A stretch of 64,000 nucleotides of DNA from Phlebotomus papatasi (taxonomy: Eukaryota > Arthropoda > Insecta > Diptera > Psychodidae): assembly GCF_024763615.1 (NCBI RefSeq), contig NC_077224.1, positions 77,758,712-77,822,711 on the forward strand. Reading direction: 5' to 3'. The notes under the pieces were generated by a model. It searched no databases, was not told the origin of the DNA, and was given only the letters and a program-made list of their open reading frames with translations. The position numbers and the translations under genes were made by a program. Positions 45,801 to 57,262 of the stretch are shown here, piece by piece (the first letter of the stretch is position 1; each line of letters opens with the position of its first letter).

Positions 45801-47569
45801 TTTGAAAAATATATATTTAAGTATATTACTCTTTCTGTGGAGTTCGTGTAATAATAATTTACAAATTAGTAATATGACCAAAAAAGAGCAAAATCGGAAC
45901 AATTAAAAAATTATATCGATGATATTTTAGTCTGTATTTTCTGAAATTTGATCAGGAAAGCTGTATTCACATAAGTTATGCCATAAAATACATTTTCTTC
46001 CACACTCTGTGATTTGGTAACTTCACTTTTACTGTTGACTTTGACTGCACTCGAAACGTACCTATAGAAACAAAATAGTTGCCTTACAGAACCAAGAGTT
46101 TGAGAAGTCTTCTAATGCACCTTGAAAAAGGCTTGTAATGAGAATTTTATGTTTAAATTCATATAGGAAGTCTTAAATCTCTTAGGAGTACGCCGCGTTA
46201 CTTTTAGCATAGTCATAGAGACGGAACCATGTGCGCTTATAAGCAGATTATAAAAATTTTGGTTCTTTAAAGTTCGATTTAGAAAATTGTACAAGACAAT
46301 AGAGAAGAAAATGCTTCTTGGGTAGGCTTTAAGTATACACTGCATGCGATGAAGAAAGCTTTCACAGAGTAATAGCTTTTAAAGCTTTTATGAAGCTCTA
46401 TAGCCAATTAGAGACCGCAAAGGGACTAAAATATTTTAGAGAGATAAATGTTTAATTACATGTAGACAATGCTTTTTGGCTTAAAAATAAAATTTAACAG
46501 AAAAATAAAGAAATGTCATTTCAGAAATTAAAAAAAATATATATAAAATTATCAGTTCTGGAAAAGAGATTTAACTTTGCTTTCAACTATCCGAAATACC
46601 AATTGAATAAAATAAGACCCATTTTGTGAACATTTCCAAATATCTTTCTTCCTAATGAAAAATTTGTAAATAATATGTCGCTATTTCGTATTTTAAAACT
46701 TGGCGTTTTAATTTTTTTATCGAAAGGTACTGATAAAAATATATTCTACTGTCAATGTTTTGAACATAAAAGAAAATTCATTTAAACTTCCTTGTACAAA
46801 TCAAATTCTATTCGCTACTTGCTTTATCTATTAAAAAATCTTATGATATAAAATGTATTATAAATAGAAAGATTAAGAGAATGGGGCAGTAAGATACATT
46901 TTCATGTAAATTTCAGACGGTAATTATTTTGTAATCAATTTGATTTGCCCTTGACATACTTTTTGATAATCTTGCGAATTTTATCAAAACCAATTTTATT
47001 CGAATAATAGATTCTTCATATTGAGATGGAACCCTAAACCTAAAAGATGATTTTGAATGATAATAACGATTTATTTCTCATTTTATTTATTTATCTTTTT
47101 TAGTACGGGATCCGAACATTCCATCAATTCCGTGACATATCCAATGGAAATGCACTTGGTGTTTTATAATTCAATTTATAATGACACACAAGAAGCTTCC
47201 GAGCATCCTGATGGTCTACTTGTACTTGGACTCTTTTTCCAAGTTCTGGAAAAGACACCCAACCAGAGATTTGCCCTCTATCTGAGCGATGTGCCCACCG
47301 ATGGGACTGAGATCAAAATACAAAATCCCCGAAGTCATCGTCTCTTTGACTTTGTGGGCTCTATGGATTTCCACTATGCCACCTACGAGGGTAGCCTTAC
47401 TACACCACCCTGCTCAGAAGCAGTAACGTGGATTGTTTCAGCACGTCCCAGACAAATAAGTCGACACGATTTGGAAACCTTCCGATCATTACAGGGCGTC
47501 GAGGGGCCAATGATGGGCAACAATCGGCCACTGCAAAGCACAAATGGACGTTCATGTTTGTACCATTGA
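39806..47569 (+). CDS. secreted alpha-carbonic anhydrase 1 of the cluster
   Basis: Predicted exons 39806-40150, 43568-43613, 43681-43954 and 47104-47569 join to 376 residues. The start chosen (39806) gives a signal peptide M-K-L-I-I-L-I-V-I-A-S-V-T; an in-frame ATG 42 bp upstream lies before an acceptor-like TTAG. About 95 residues of acidic, low-complexity extension follow. A 46-bp mini-exon adds N-N-Y-G-Y, then the catalytic domain. Zinc ligands are H214 and H216 (L-H-F-H-F-G) and H239 (E-M-H-L-V-F). The His64 proton-shuttle equivalent is H184 (L-G-H-T-V-Q), the substrate-site loop is G-S-L-T-T-P-P-C, and C142/C325 match the family disulfide. It should hydrate CO2 extracellularly. There is no hydrophobic C-terminal tail, so secretion is more likely than GPI anchoring. 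Poly(A) signal at 47631-47636. Introns 1 and 3 contain MITEs. Confidence 0.92.
40460..40836. mobile_element. foldback element in intron 1 of carbonic anhydrase 1
   Basis: CATATTAAAATTTTAATGTG, ATTCACATTAATTGTCGCTT and GTGAGCGTCCAAAT are inverted at about 40775-40836. Inner arms also pair (ATTTATTGATAAAGAAGTGG / CTTTTTATCAACAAATAGAT). The outer words are themselves palindromic. Ends approximate. Confidence 0.65.
41617..41872. mobile_element. MITE with ATGGCGCTGG ends in intron 1 of carbonic anhydrase 1
   Basis: ATGGCGCTGGCACATCTTTT, CAATTGAGTGAAATTCAATC then GATTG at the left; the complement, ending in GTACCAGCGCCAT, at the right. 256 bp. A 5'-truncated relative is at 14615-14769. Confidence 0.78.
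43384..43496. mobile_element. small MITE with CGGGGCGCG ends
   Basis: CGGGGCGCGTTTCTTAAACA at the left, TGTTTAGCGAACGCGCCTCG at the right, TA flanks (43382-43383, 43497-43498). 113 bp, just upstream of the carbonic anhydrase 1 mini-exon. Confidence 0.72.
44930..45310. repeat. palindromic array of AAATCCC / GGGATTT words
   Basis: The left half is built from variants of CAAAATCCC and CGAAATCCCGA (about 44935-45065). The right half carries their complements GGGATTTTG, GGGATTTAG and CATTCGGGAT (about 45145-45300). It lies in intron 3 of carbonic anhydrase 1. No target duplication was assigned. A short related stretch (CTATCCCGAAAGTCTCGAAA) is at about 48427. Confidence 0.55.
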
Positions 47570-47639
47570 TTTAAGTTTTAGTTAAGGAATACCCACCAGA
47601 ATGTATCTCAATCTTTTGTATCTGACTGAAAATAAATAA

Positions 47640-50600
47640 TTGCGCTATCGTCAACCCGCCAGACGCTAACTGCAAAGCTGTTCCGTTTACGGTTTTACAA
47701 TCAGGTTTGATTGCACGAGACTTTTGTCTTCTTATATCTCTAATAAAAAGAAAAGTGATAAAGAATTCGATTGCAGAACGTTTCGTCGTGGGAATTGGTT
47801 TATTGAACCATCCTCCAGAGAACAATGAACGTATTACATAAGAAATGATTAAGCCAGAAGTTTGAGCAATACAAAAACAATTTGTATTTTTTTTATTATA
47901 TAAATAAACAGACGGATTTTATATTAACAGATTTAAGCGTAAGGAAATGTTCCAAATCGATTATAATTATTCACCGCGATATTTTAATTTTTTTATTAAT
48001 AGATAATATATCTCTTAATCTTACATACTTAGTAGACACCAATAATTTTTATTAGCGAAAGCACAATAAGACCAATACGGATTTATTAGTTTTGGAAACA
48101 TTCCATTGCTTATCAAAGTGACAAATAATGATTTTCAATTTTTATAAATAATTATCTTTTGATTATCTGTTTTTGGAAATTTAGCATCAGACAATTAAGC
48201 CCCAAATAACTGGCTGATCCTTGAGAATATTTAACCAGTACAGATTGGCAGTAAAAGATTAGCCAAAACTATCATGCAGCGAGAACTTTGTATTATGGAT
48301 TATAAATCTTTTACATAAATTTCCATTACGAAACATTTGAAGGTCAAATTTTATGGGTTAAATGCTCCCGAGGATCAGTCTGAATTTATTTAAGGATTTA
48401 TAAATGTTTTAGATTGGAGGTTTGGCCCTATCCCGAAAGTCTCGAAATCCTAAAAAAAATCGCCATCTTGAATTTTCGAATTTTGAATTCAAATTTTGAC
48501 CATTATTTCTAAAGGGCCTATTTTTCAACCGATTTGATAAATTTTTTTATTTTTTGGAACGGACTTGAAGTCAGTAATGAATTGGTTAAATATCCGTAAA
48601 TGACTTATTTTTCTCCTTTTTCTCGTATTCATATTTTTTGTTTGCCTGTAATGCCAGAAAAATGCGATTGTCTTTACCAATTTTCGATTTTAAAATGCTT
48701 TTATGACTTATTAATCAATTTAATCGCTTGTAAGCCAATATGCACCAAAAGGCATGTGAAAATAAAATTCACGCAGAGCTCTATCTCGTGAGTTCGAGCA
48801 CTCCGCAAAGTTAGAAGGCTTTTCCGTTTTTTATAATTCAAACAGATAAATTTGATTTAAATTTTTAAATTTACAATAATACAATGGCCACTAATGCTAA
48901 ATATTTTATTGCAATGTATCCAAAATAACCCTGTTAGAGCATATAGGGCAGTACTTTGGTAAAAATGAAAATTGGTAAGTAATATTATACAATTGACAAA
49001 GGGAATATTAAAAAGTTATAAAGCAGTTTAATTTTTTACTGAGCAAAATAATTTTTTTAGAGTAATCATTTTTGGTATAGTTATGATAAGTAAATGTTTT
49101 GAGTAAAAATATCCATTTTGGTAAGTGAAAAAATGAAAATGGTTCAGCTCCGGCACATCTTTTAAATCAGAAAAATTTCATAAAATTGAAGAAATTCGCA
49201 TCCCATTCTTTCTCAAACCTATTGCAAATGTCTATCTCACTCTTTCGCACTCTTCTTCTTTTTTTAAACATCACAACAAATTCAATTTAGCTCGATCGAA
49301 TTTGGAGTGCGAAGGAATGAAATAGACACATGCAAAACTTTTGAAAAAAGAAAGAGTTCTGAATTTTGATTTCATGAAATTTTCCTGATCTAAAAAGTAA
49401 GTCTGCCGGAGCCATCACTTCTAAATTTTTCCTTTTGAATAATATTTTCGCAACTTATCAATTTCTCATTTTTGCATACTTTTTTTACTATTAAAATACT
49501 TACCAATCTAATGCCCTCATTTCCTACTTACCAAAATTAATTTTTACTGCGACAATTTTAAATATCTGAATTAGACATTTTTACTTAATAAATTTTCAAA
49601 TTTACCGTACAAAAATGTTTTTCTTTTCAAAATATAGCAAATATAAATAAATTAAATAAATAAATCTACCGGTCGAGCCGTGGAACCGATCGAGCAAGGG
49701 CACTTTCCTTACTAAGAAATAAAAATTATTTTTTCAGCTTTCTTTCATATCAGCATATAAAATTTCCACTGAGAACTTAATGTTCAAATTATTTTCTAAA
49801 ATTTGTGTTCTTTATCATTAAATATTAATCAGTCGTCATAAACAGGGGAAATTAAGAGATAAAAAAAACTGAGACAATTTCTTAAATTATTGAAAAAAAA
49901 ATGAAAAGATTAACAGAAAATTCTGCAATGAAGCTTTGAATGGATACTTCTTTTCCTTCTTAAATTTTTATCAACAAAGTGTTTCAAATTATTTTATTAA
50001 TTTTTAAATTTTTGTTTATAAAACATTTCTTCTCATAACCTCAAAATGTAATAGTTAGCTTAATTTTATTTTTTAGTGAAGACACGCTTAGGTAATTATA
50101 ACATATTGGATTTTTATATCAGAAAAAAACCACTAAAAGAGGGATTTTCCAAGACTCACCGCGATGCATAACGAACCAAGCTTAGGAGTGAAAACGTTAT
50201 CCAAATTGTGTGAAATTTTGCATGAATATAAAGAAAAATGCTGATCTAAGAAAATTCACTCATGAAAAGGGAAAGGTCATTGCAATATAGATTATTTTTC
50301 TTCTAGGATGATATAACTACTTTTCGATAGTATCGACTGTCGATTCTGAAATATTAATTTCTTTACTAATTAATTAATTTATCAGGAGTCACATTTATTA
50401 AGAATGTCACAATAAATAGCCTGATAATGCTCAAAAAGACATCATTCACTTAATCTACCAGATAAATTTATCGATACTATCGTTTCGATAGTATCGAAAA
50501 GTTTTCATACCACCCCCGACTTGTTATCATTTTATTCTGAAATTTGAATAAATTTAAAGTTTTCGACTAAAACAGCCCACCATCCTGTACTACAATGACA

Positions 50601-50920
50601 ATGAAAATTTGATTTGCTTTTATCGAACATGGCTTTAAGATTTGAATTTAATGTTTCAGCTATATTTTGATGGACAACTCATACTTAATATCAGTCTGGG
50701 GAGATATCAAAGACAATGTTCAATAGATCAGTTTTTTCTTAAAAGAAATATATAGAAGCAATTTATTCATTAAACTTCGCAACAACATGTTATCGGATCC
50801 AGTGGGGTCTCCAGGGCCCTAATCAACGAAGGTGTATAAAATAATTAGTAAATTCTCCAATTTAGCGGCTAATATTTCTCTGATAATAGTAGAAAGTAGA
50901 GGGAGAGCATTTTGTTATAA
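47640..50920. other. intergenic between carbonic anhydrases 1 and 2
   Basis: No gene recognised. Contains repeats at about 48193-48402, 49145-49414 and about 50329-50503 (CTTTTCGATAGTATCGA inverted). Otherwise AT-rich. Confidence 0.45.
49145..49414. mobile_element. foldback MITE with CTCCGGCA ends
   Basis: CAGCTCCGGCACATCTTTTA and TCAGAAAAATTTCAT at the left; ATGAAATTTTCCTGATCTAA and TCTGCCGGAGCC at the right. The interior GTCTATCTCACTCTTTCGCA pairs with GTGCGAAGGAATGAAATAGA. Same family as 38102-38364. Confidence 0.7.
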
Positions 50921-50930
50921 ATTTTCTCAG

Positions 50931-51055
50931 TATATAAGGGTTCCTAATTGATAAAGGAAGCCCAGAGTGTCTTGGTCTCTGCGGATCAGTCTGTCTTGGG
51001 TGTTTTGCCGTAGTTTACTTGCAGAATAAATTGATTGCACTTTGCATTTTTGGAG
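50931..51055 (+). promoter_or_regulatory. probable promoter and untranslated first exon of carbonic anhydrase 2
   Basis: TATATAAG at 50931-50938 is followed by an initiator-like TCAGT (A at 50988) and then a GAG/GTAAGT donor at 51055. The matching acceptor would be ATATTTCAG at 51744-51752, 20 bp before the start codon. The TATA box is about 57 bp from the TCAGT, so the true start may instead lie near 50961. Transcription is inferred. Confidence 0.4.
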
Positions 51056-51772
51056 GTAAGTGAATTATGCAGGTATACATTAAATATTTAAATTTGTGAT
51101 AACACTTAATTTATTGTACCTTTTTTGAACATTGAGCTGACGATAATGAAAATTGTTTTGCTATATATACGAGAACATTTTCTTACTCTAAAATAAGTGC
51201 ATTTAATAGTTTAGCTTTGGGGTTCATAGTGTTCTGGTGAAAGAAAACTACCTAAAAAGGTTTTGATGAACTTATAAAATTTGTTTAATATTTCAAGTGA
51301 TTAATAGAGTGTTCTATTTTATCAGCTTGTCACTGAACTTTCAGAAGAAGAAGCGTAATTTTATATTTAAATATGTTTAGTCTTGTCTGTGCTATTGTTT
51401 TTTCCAACAACTGCATCAAGATTAAATTTACTAATGAACAAACAAAGCATAAACAAATAAGGAATTTTCCAAAAATATATTTTTATTTTTATTATAATTA
51501 TCTAAAAATAGTACGGAATAATAAGGCAAAATTTTCATTTACACAATTGGGAGCAATCAGACTTCCTTGATAATCAAGCAAGGCATATAAAAAGCACTGT
51601 CGCATTTTTTTGCACAGAACTGTAATTATAGACTTCTTGTATGAGACCTAGTTGTAAAGTTATTTTTTTTGCTAGGAATATAAAACTCTTTATTAAAAGT
51701 TTTATTATTTAATCGTGTATATACCTAAGTTGCCTTTCGTGTGATATTTCAGTTAATTCATTAATTCGAAAG

Positions 51773-54700
51773 ATGAAGACGATCATTTTCGTAGTCTTGT
51801 TAATCGCATCGATTGAGAGGCTACAAGCAAAGGATGTTCCGAAAAACCTCTTCAAATTTTCTGTGCCTGATGCCCCCGAAGAAGTTCACGAGGAAACACA
51901 ATATGACATTTTAATTGAAGAAATAAGAAGTATCGCAAAGAACCTGGCCAGTTTTTCTAACGATGTTGAGAAAGTCTTCAGTCCTCGGGTAAGCAAATAA
52001 TTTTACATTTTCAATATTTTTAGGAAAAATATACAAAATGGTATTAAATTTGTAATGTCAGTAAATAATATAAAAAATTACAATTAAAAATGGAAGGTGA
52101 TTCAAAACTCCAATTTCCTCAAACGATTTGTAGTGCAGACAAGTTTGCAATACAATTCTATTGAAAAATAGGTTTGTTTAATTAACCGTCTGATTTTATT
52201 ATTTAACCAATGAATTAATCCGAATGTTTTAGGTTATGTCAGGATCAGGACTAACGTGATTAACCCTAAAAATTCAAAACATATTTGATGTCACAATCTT
52301 TTAATTTACTCTTTAAAGGAATTTCAAATAAAAATTTTTCTATACAGTAAAAATATGATTTAATTTTATATGAATTAATAACCTTTTTCTTTAAATTTTA
52401 CTCACAAAACCGTAAGGGACTTGACAGATATGAGGATTAGCCGAAAGATGGCCTAGCGCAATTATATTCGAAACAATGTTTATACAGTAGACTCCCTCAA
52501 ATTCGGGCATTTAGGACCGAAATGTCACCCGAATTAGAGAGAAATTCGGGCATCAAATTGTTTGAAATGATATAATTTTTTGTTTTTCTATATACGAATA
52601 TTAAGTTTACATATTCATATTTATGGTAAATTTCATAAAACCTCCTTTATAATGCAAAATCAAATCATAACTAAGACGAAACATGCCAAATTTGAGAATA
52701 TTATCTTCATTCGAAAACTTAAAAAAAATTGTCGATAAACTTTTTTCAAATTTAACAGCTGTCCGAATTAAAAAGTAGCCCAATCTTATTAGAACCGAAT
52801 TATCGAGAGTCTACTCTGCTACTTTTCCATCATTTTCCACTAAGCCGTCTCTCGGCTTAAGTCGTAAGTGTGTTAAGGACTTAAGATTGTCTTGAAAATG
52901 TTTCAGAAATATTAGATGAGTTCATATATTCTGTCAGTAGAAGAGGTAAAAAGTTTGGAGTGGTATATCTCAGCTCCTGATGAACATAACTGGACGAGTG
53001 AACTATTGTTGGAAAGCTTGGTTCATTAGCTTTTAGAATCTGGTATATGTAATTGGCTATGGGTAAATCATGGTCATCCAGAACCATTTATGTCGAAGAA
53101 GACACTTTTTGCAACGTCTTTTTTGACCATCCACTGCTGGGACCAGGAGTGACCCACGATTATCGCACAAGGACTATTTGTTAGAGGAACTCAAAGGGTA
53201 TAATTTGTGGAAGAAACTTTTTTTTTGGACATCTTACTTTTTTTTATTCATCGACTTTTGCAAGAATTTTAACATTTTACACGCACAGAAAAAAATGAGA
53301 GAAATCCTTCTATCTCATTTTCTGGACAAACTAATGAAGATATCGACTTGGAATGTTCTAAGTACTCCCCCATAAGTTGATCCAAGGAATCCAAATATCA
53401 CATCAATTTCATCCCCACGTCTATCCTTCCCCTCCAGAAACAACTCTTTTAGGATTTCAGTAATATTTTTCTTGCGTTTAACACTTCAAAATTCATGAAA
53501 AAGTCGATGAATAAAAAAAGTAAGATGTCCAAGAAAAAAGTTTCTTCAACAAATTACACCTTTTGAGTTCCTCTAACAAATAGTCCTTGTGCGATAATCG
53601 TGGGTCACTCCTGGTCCCAGCAGTGGATGGTCAAAAAAGACGTTGCAAAAAGTGTCTTCTTCGACATAAATGGTTCTGGATGACCATGATTTACCCATAG
53701 CCAATTACATATACCAGATTCTAAAAGCTAATGAACCAAGCTTTCCAACAATAGTTCACTCGTCCAGTTATGTTCATCAGGAGCTGAGATATACCACTCC
53801 AAACTTTTTACCTCTTCTACTGACAGAATATATGAACTTATCCAATACATTATAAATTCTAAAATGTGAAAGATTACAAATTTTTCAAATTATTTAACTA
53901 ATTGGACATAATTATCTGACACTATACCAAAATGTATTGCTTTAGTTGTGAGGTTATGTTGTATCTAACCTCAAAAATACTGCAAATTTAGGAAAGAACT
54001 TCATACATTTTCTTATAAATCTATTTTTCCAATCTGAGAGACAAATTCAAGGATTTAGTATGGTTTTTATCGTGTAAACCACGAACAAACGACAAAACTT
54101 GGAAAAATTCAACCTACAAAAATATTTCAATTCTACTATTTAATGTTCGTGAATTCTTATGTTATAAGAAGACATCTGAAATCTCTAAGAGATTTTTTGA
54201 GTTTTATAATCCAAATGTTAAACCAAGACAGACATAAATATTTTAAAAATTGAAAAAATAAGATGTTTTTTTTTAGCAATTTACTGTACTAAAGTGTTTC
54301 TAATCAATTTTTATTTATTGGTTCCTGTCACGACTGTTTGGTGTTTTTAGAATACGGCGAGGACTGGGGAAAACAGTCAAGACAGGAACCAACACAAAAA
54401 AAGTCTATAATTCAGAAGCACTTCTGAACAGTAAAATGCTAAAAAAACATGTTTATTTTTCATTGTAATAACACCATTATGTTTCTTTAAATTTTACTCT
54501 TTTCCCTAGAGTGGAGGAGATAGCTATGGTTACGATCCTGATAGCGAACTTCGTAAGTTTAACATAATTTTTTGTTTTAAATATATTTTTGACTCACCAA
54601 AATTGTATCGAAAACATCTTTTAAAGCCCCTAATCGCTGGAGTGAGAAGTGGCCAACTTGCGCTGGAATCAGGCAGAGTCCTATTAATTTGGACTTGTCA

Positions 54701-55432
54701 TCTTGCCAGAAAGATCTCTCAGGCTCACCACTGAAATTCTACAATTTCGAACGTCGTCCACTTACCACGTACGTTGAGAACCTCGGACATACAATTCAGA
54801 TCTCATTCAGATTCAATAAGCATTCTCCTTATATAACTCGTGGGAAATTCAATTCGGAACGATACGACTTTGCCCAGCTTCACTTCCACTTTGGCGAAAC
54901 TGATGAGTAAGTTTAATTAAATTCATTGTAAATTCATACGAAACTTTACGTGGATGATACTTTCAGAGTTGGATCAGAGCATACCCTCAACTCACAATCT
55001 AGCTCTCTTGAACTTCATTTGGTTTTCTACAAGTCTACCTATGGCGATACATCTACTGCTTCTCAATACACTGATGGCTTGGTTGTCGTTGCTTTCCTAT
55101 TCCAAGCTTCCGACGACGTCCCTAATAAACTCTTTGCACAAAATTTGAGTAGGGTTACTGACCCTGGCAATTCTGTCACCGTGAACAGCCCAAAAGGAAA
55201 TCGACTCATTGATTTCGTTGGATCTTTGAACTTTGAATATGCTATGTATTACGGAAGTTTAACTACACCTCCATGTTCGGAAGCTGTAACGTGGTACGTC
55301 TCAACCAATGTTCAAGAAATGAGTCGCGGAGACTTGGAAGGCTTCCGATCTGTTATGGGAGAGGAAGGATCCATGGGAGGAAACAATCGCCCAACTCAAC
55401 CTATTAACTCACGCGTATGTTATGTTCGTTGA
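51773..55432 (+). CDS. secreted alpha-carbonic anhydrase 2 of the cluster
   Basis: Predicted exons 51773-51988, 54510-54552, 54627-54906 and 54967-55432 join to 334 residues with the same intron phases (0, 1, 2) as copy 1. The signal peptide begins M-K-T-I-I-F-V-V-L-L-I-A-S; a helical, charged extension of about 50 residues follows. The mini-exon gives S-G-G-D-S-Y-G-Y-D-P-D-S-E, nearly that of copy 1. Zinc ligands are H172, H174 (L-H-F-H-F-G) and H197 (E-L-H-L-V-F). The His64 equivalent is H141 (L-G-H-T-I-Q), the active-site loop is G-S-L-T-T-P-P-C, and the expected disulfide is C98/C283. Poly(A) signal at 55496-55501. Intron 1 is 2.5 kb and contains two repeat insertions. The expected product is an active, secreted zinc enzyme; the tissue cannot be told. 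Confidence 0.93.
52485..52818. mobile_element. CAGTAGACTC-family element in intron 1 of carbonic anhydrase 2
   Basis: CAGTAGACTCCCTCAAATTC at the left and ATCGAGAGTCTACTCTG at the right, TA before the left end (52483-52484). Internal ATTCGGGCAT / CCGAATTA motifs. The right terminus is mutated. Confidence 0.6.
52915..53842. repeat. large inverted repeat with ~340-bp nearly identical arms
   Basis: The left arm about 52915-53260 and right arm about 53505-53842 are inverted copies differing at only a handful of positions, around a 240-bp spacer. Each arm, read toward the outer end, carries an open frame of about 60 codons (M-V-L-D-D-H-D-L-P-I-A-N-Y-I-Y then Y-T-T-P-N-F-L-P-L-L-L). The spacer on the minus strand has another (I-T-E-I-L-K-E-L-F-L-E-G-K). 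I do not recognise these. Possibly a foldback transposon carrying captured gene pieces. An inverted-duplication assembly artefact is also possible. Confidence 0.65.
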
Positions 55433-55679
55433 GACCTTAAATTCTCATTCTAAATATTACTGCATTTTCAAGATTTTGAAAATTTGAAAGTACCTAATAA
55501 AAGGAAATTCTTATAATTACTTTTGTTAATCATTCTTATATAAATTATTTGCCATAAAAAAAGCTGCAGTCAAGAATGCAAGAACTGCTCGATATTTTCA
55601 ATTTTCAATTTATTTAATTTAAAATAGAACAAACTGTCTTCTGTACAAAATTGGCCCTATACAATAAAGTAAGGTAAAT

Positions 55680-56505
55680 TAGGAGCCTGCAGAGGCCACA
55701 TGACTCAGGATAAGCCCCCTCTTTCGCTCTCTGGGCAAAGTGTTCCAGAGTATGACACTCTCCACAAAAATGGAGTTGCGAAAATTACGACCAGCAACCA
55801 TAAGCTCTGCAAGGTACCGCGGCTTACCAGTGGAAAGAAGCCTGGAGATGAAATCCACCACACGGGTATCGAGATAACCGGGCAGTGGAAAACCGAGAAT
55901 GGAGTCGATAATGCAGAAATATGATCATATTTACGAAGTTCGAAGACATACCACAAACATGAGTTAAATTCCAGTCTCAGACGATTTAATTTAGAGCGTC
56001 ATGGTGTGTTCGAAAGAACAGCTCGCACCCATAGGTGAAGAAGGGCACAATCAGCGCCCTAACCAGTAGTAATCTAGTGTTCTGGGGCGTAAGATTGAAA
56101 GCGTCGCAATGTACGCAAGGTAAGAAAAACCTTGCGACAGATCTCTGCAATGTGATCCGACCAGGTAAGATTATCATTGAAGATGACACCAAGATTCTTC
56201 ACTTTGGAGGAGAGCGGGATCACTTCATCCGAAAGATAAAGTGGATGTGGTGAAGGATTCCTACCTCTATAGTGAATGATCAGTGCATGAGACTTTTTGG
56301 CATTCAGCACAAGGCCATTGCTGTAGGCCCAGAGAGTGATTCTCTCCAGATCATCATTCACCGCTTCAAAAGCATAAGATGAATGTGACGGATCCCCAGA
56401 GCAATAAACCTGTAAATTATCGGCATACAAGTGATATCCGCAGAACTTGAGTACTTGCGGGAGATCATTTATAAAAAGGAAAAACAGAATGGAAAAACAG
56501 ATATT
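55680..56505 (-). pseudogene. 5'-truncated non-LTR retrotransposon reverse transcriptase (Jockey-like)
   Basis: Minus-strand pieces in two or more frames are in family order. First L-F-F-L-F-I-N-D-L-P-Q-V, then Y-A-D-N-L-Q-V-Y where active enzymes have Y-A-D-D. Next are K-S-H-A-L-I-I, K-N-L-G-V-I-F-N-D-N-L-T-W and F-F-T-Y-G-C-E, and finally the C-terminal block F-I-S-R-L, G-K-P-R-Y-L-A-E-L and V-I-L-W-N-T-L-P-R-E. Frameshifts and the Asp-to-Asn change in the catalytic motif show it is dead. It lies between carbonic anhydrases 2 and 3. Confidence 0.8.
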
Positions 56506-56514
56506 CGACTGTAG

Positions 56515-56830
56515 GTGGTTTGATTGCTAAATAACCTAGTTCACTAATGGCTTAATAATGACTCAGCAATTCTAGGTTCGATTCTTGCATCATTCCAAGT
56601 ATATTTTATCCCAAGAAGTCCTACTTTGACGTAATATTGTTATTTAACACCTTAAAATAACTAATTTAAAAAAAAAGAATTGTAAATTTTGATAAATTTA
56701 GTGATAAAAAACAATTATTCAATTAAGAAGTACGATAAAGAAATGGATCAAATCCAGAATCGAACCCGGAACCTTTTTGTCAGATCTTCCGCGTTCTGGA
56801 AGTAAACTCTGCTTTAAAAATAGCTAATTT
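56515..56830. repeat. tRNA-like (SINE) remnants
   Basis: At about 56520-56597 (+) a B-box-like TAGGTTCGATTCTTG follows a possible D-arm region. At about 56755-56815 (-) a second, CGGGTTCGATTCTGG, follows. Neither folds into a convincing tRNA, so they are probably old SINE heads. A third B-box-like string (AGAGTTCGAATCTCTT) is at about 57727-57745 in intron 2 of carbonic anhydrase 3. Confidence 0.4.
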
Positions 56831-57262
56831 AAAAATAGCACTTTTTGAGTATGACATGACTAATTTGAAGACTTTCCATGTCTATGATAAAAGTTATAGA
56901 TTTATCACGATCTTATGACTTGTTGAGTTCCCTTGTTAGAGACTTCAGGGAAAACAAAATTCGCACAATTTTTCTTTAAAGCTCCCCAACCATGATTTTA
57001 CTGATACTAAAGTTTTTGAAAGTCGCGCACTGATGCAGATACTCTTAGGACATTATTTTAAGTAGCATGAAGAATCAATAGTATTTTTTATTGCTTTGCA
57101 TTATATGCGACTGAAGAATTTGAAATGCTTTTTAATACTCCGGAATGTCTTCCTATTTATAGAGGTGAGCTATGAAAAATAACACTTGCAGAGCTAATAA
57201 GGTAACAAATTCTTGACATTAATATTGTTAGAAGCTCATATTAGAATTGTGTAGTCTAAAAA

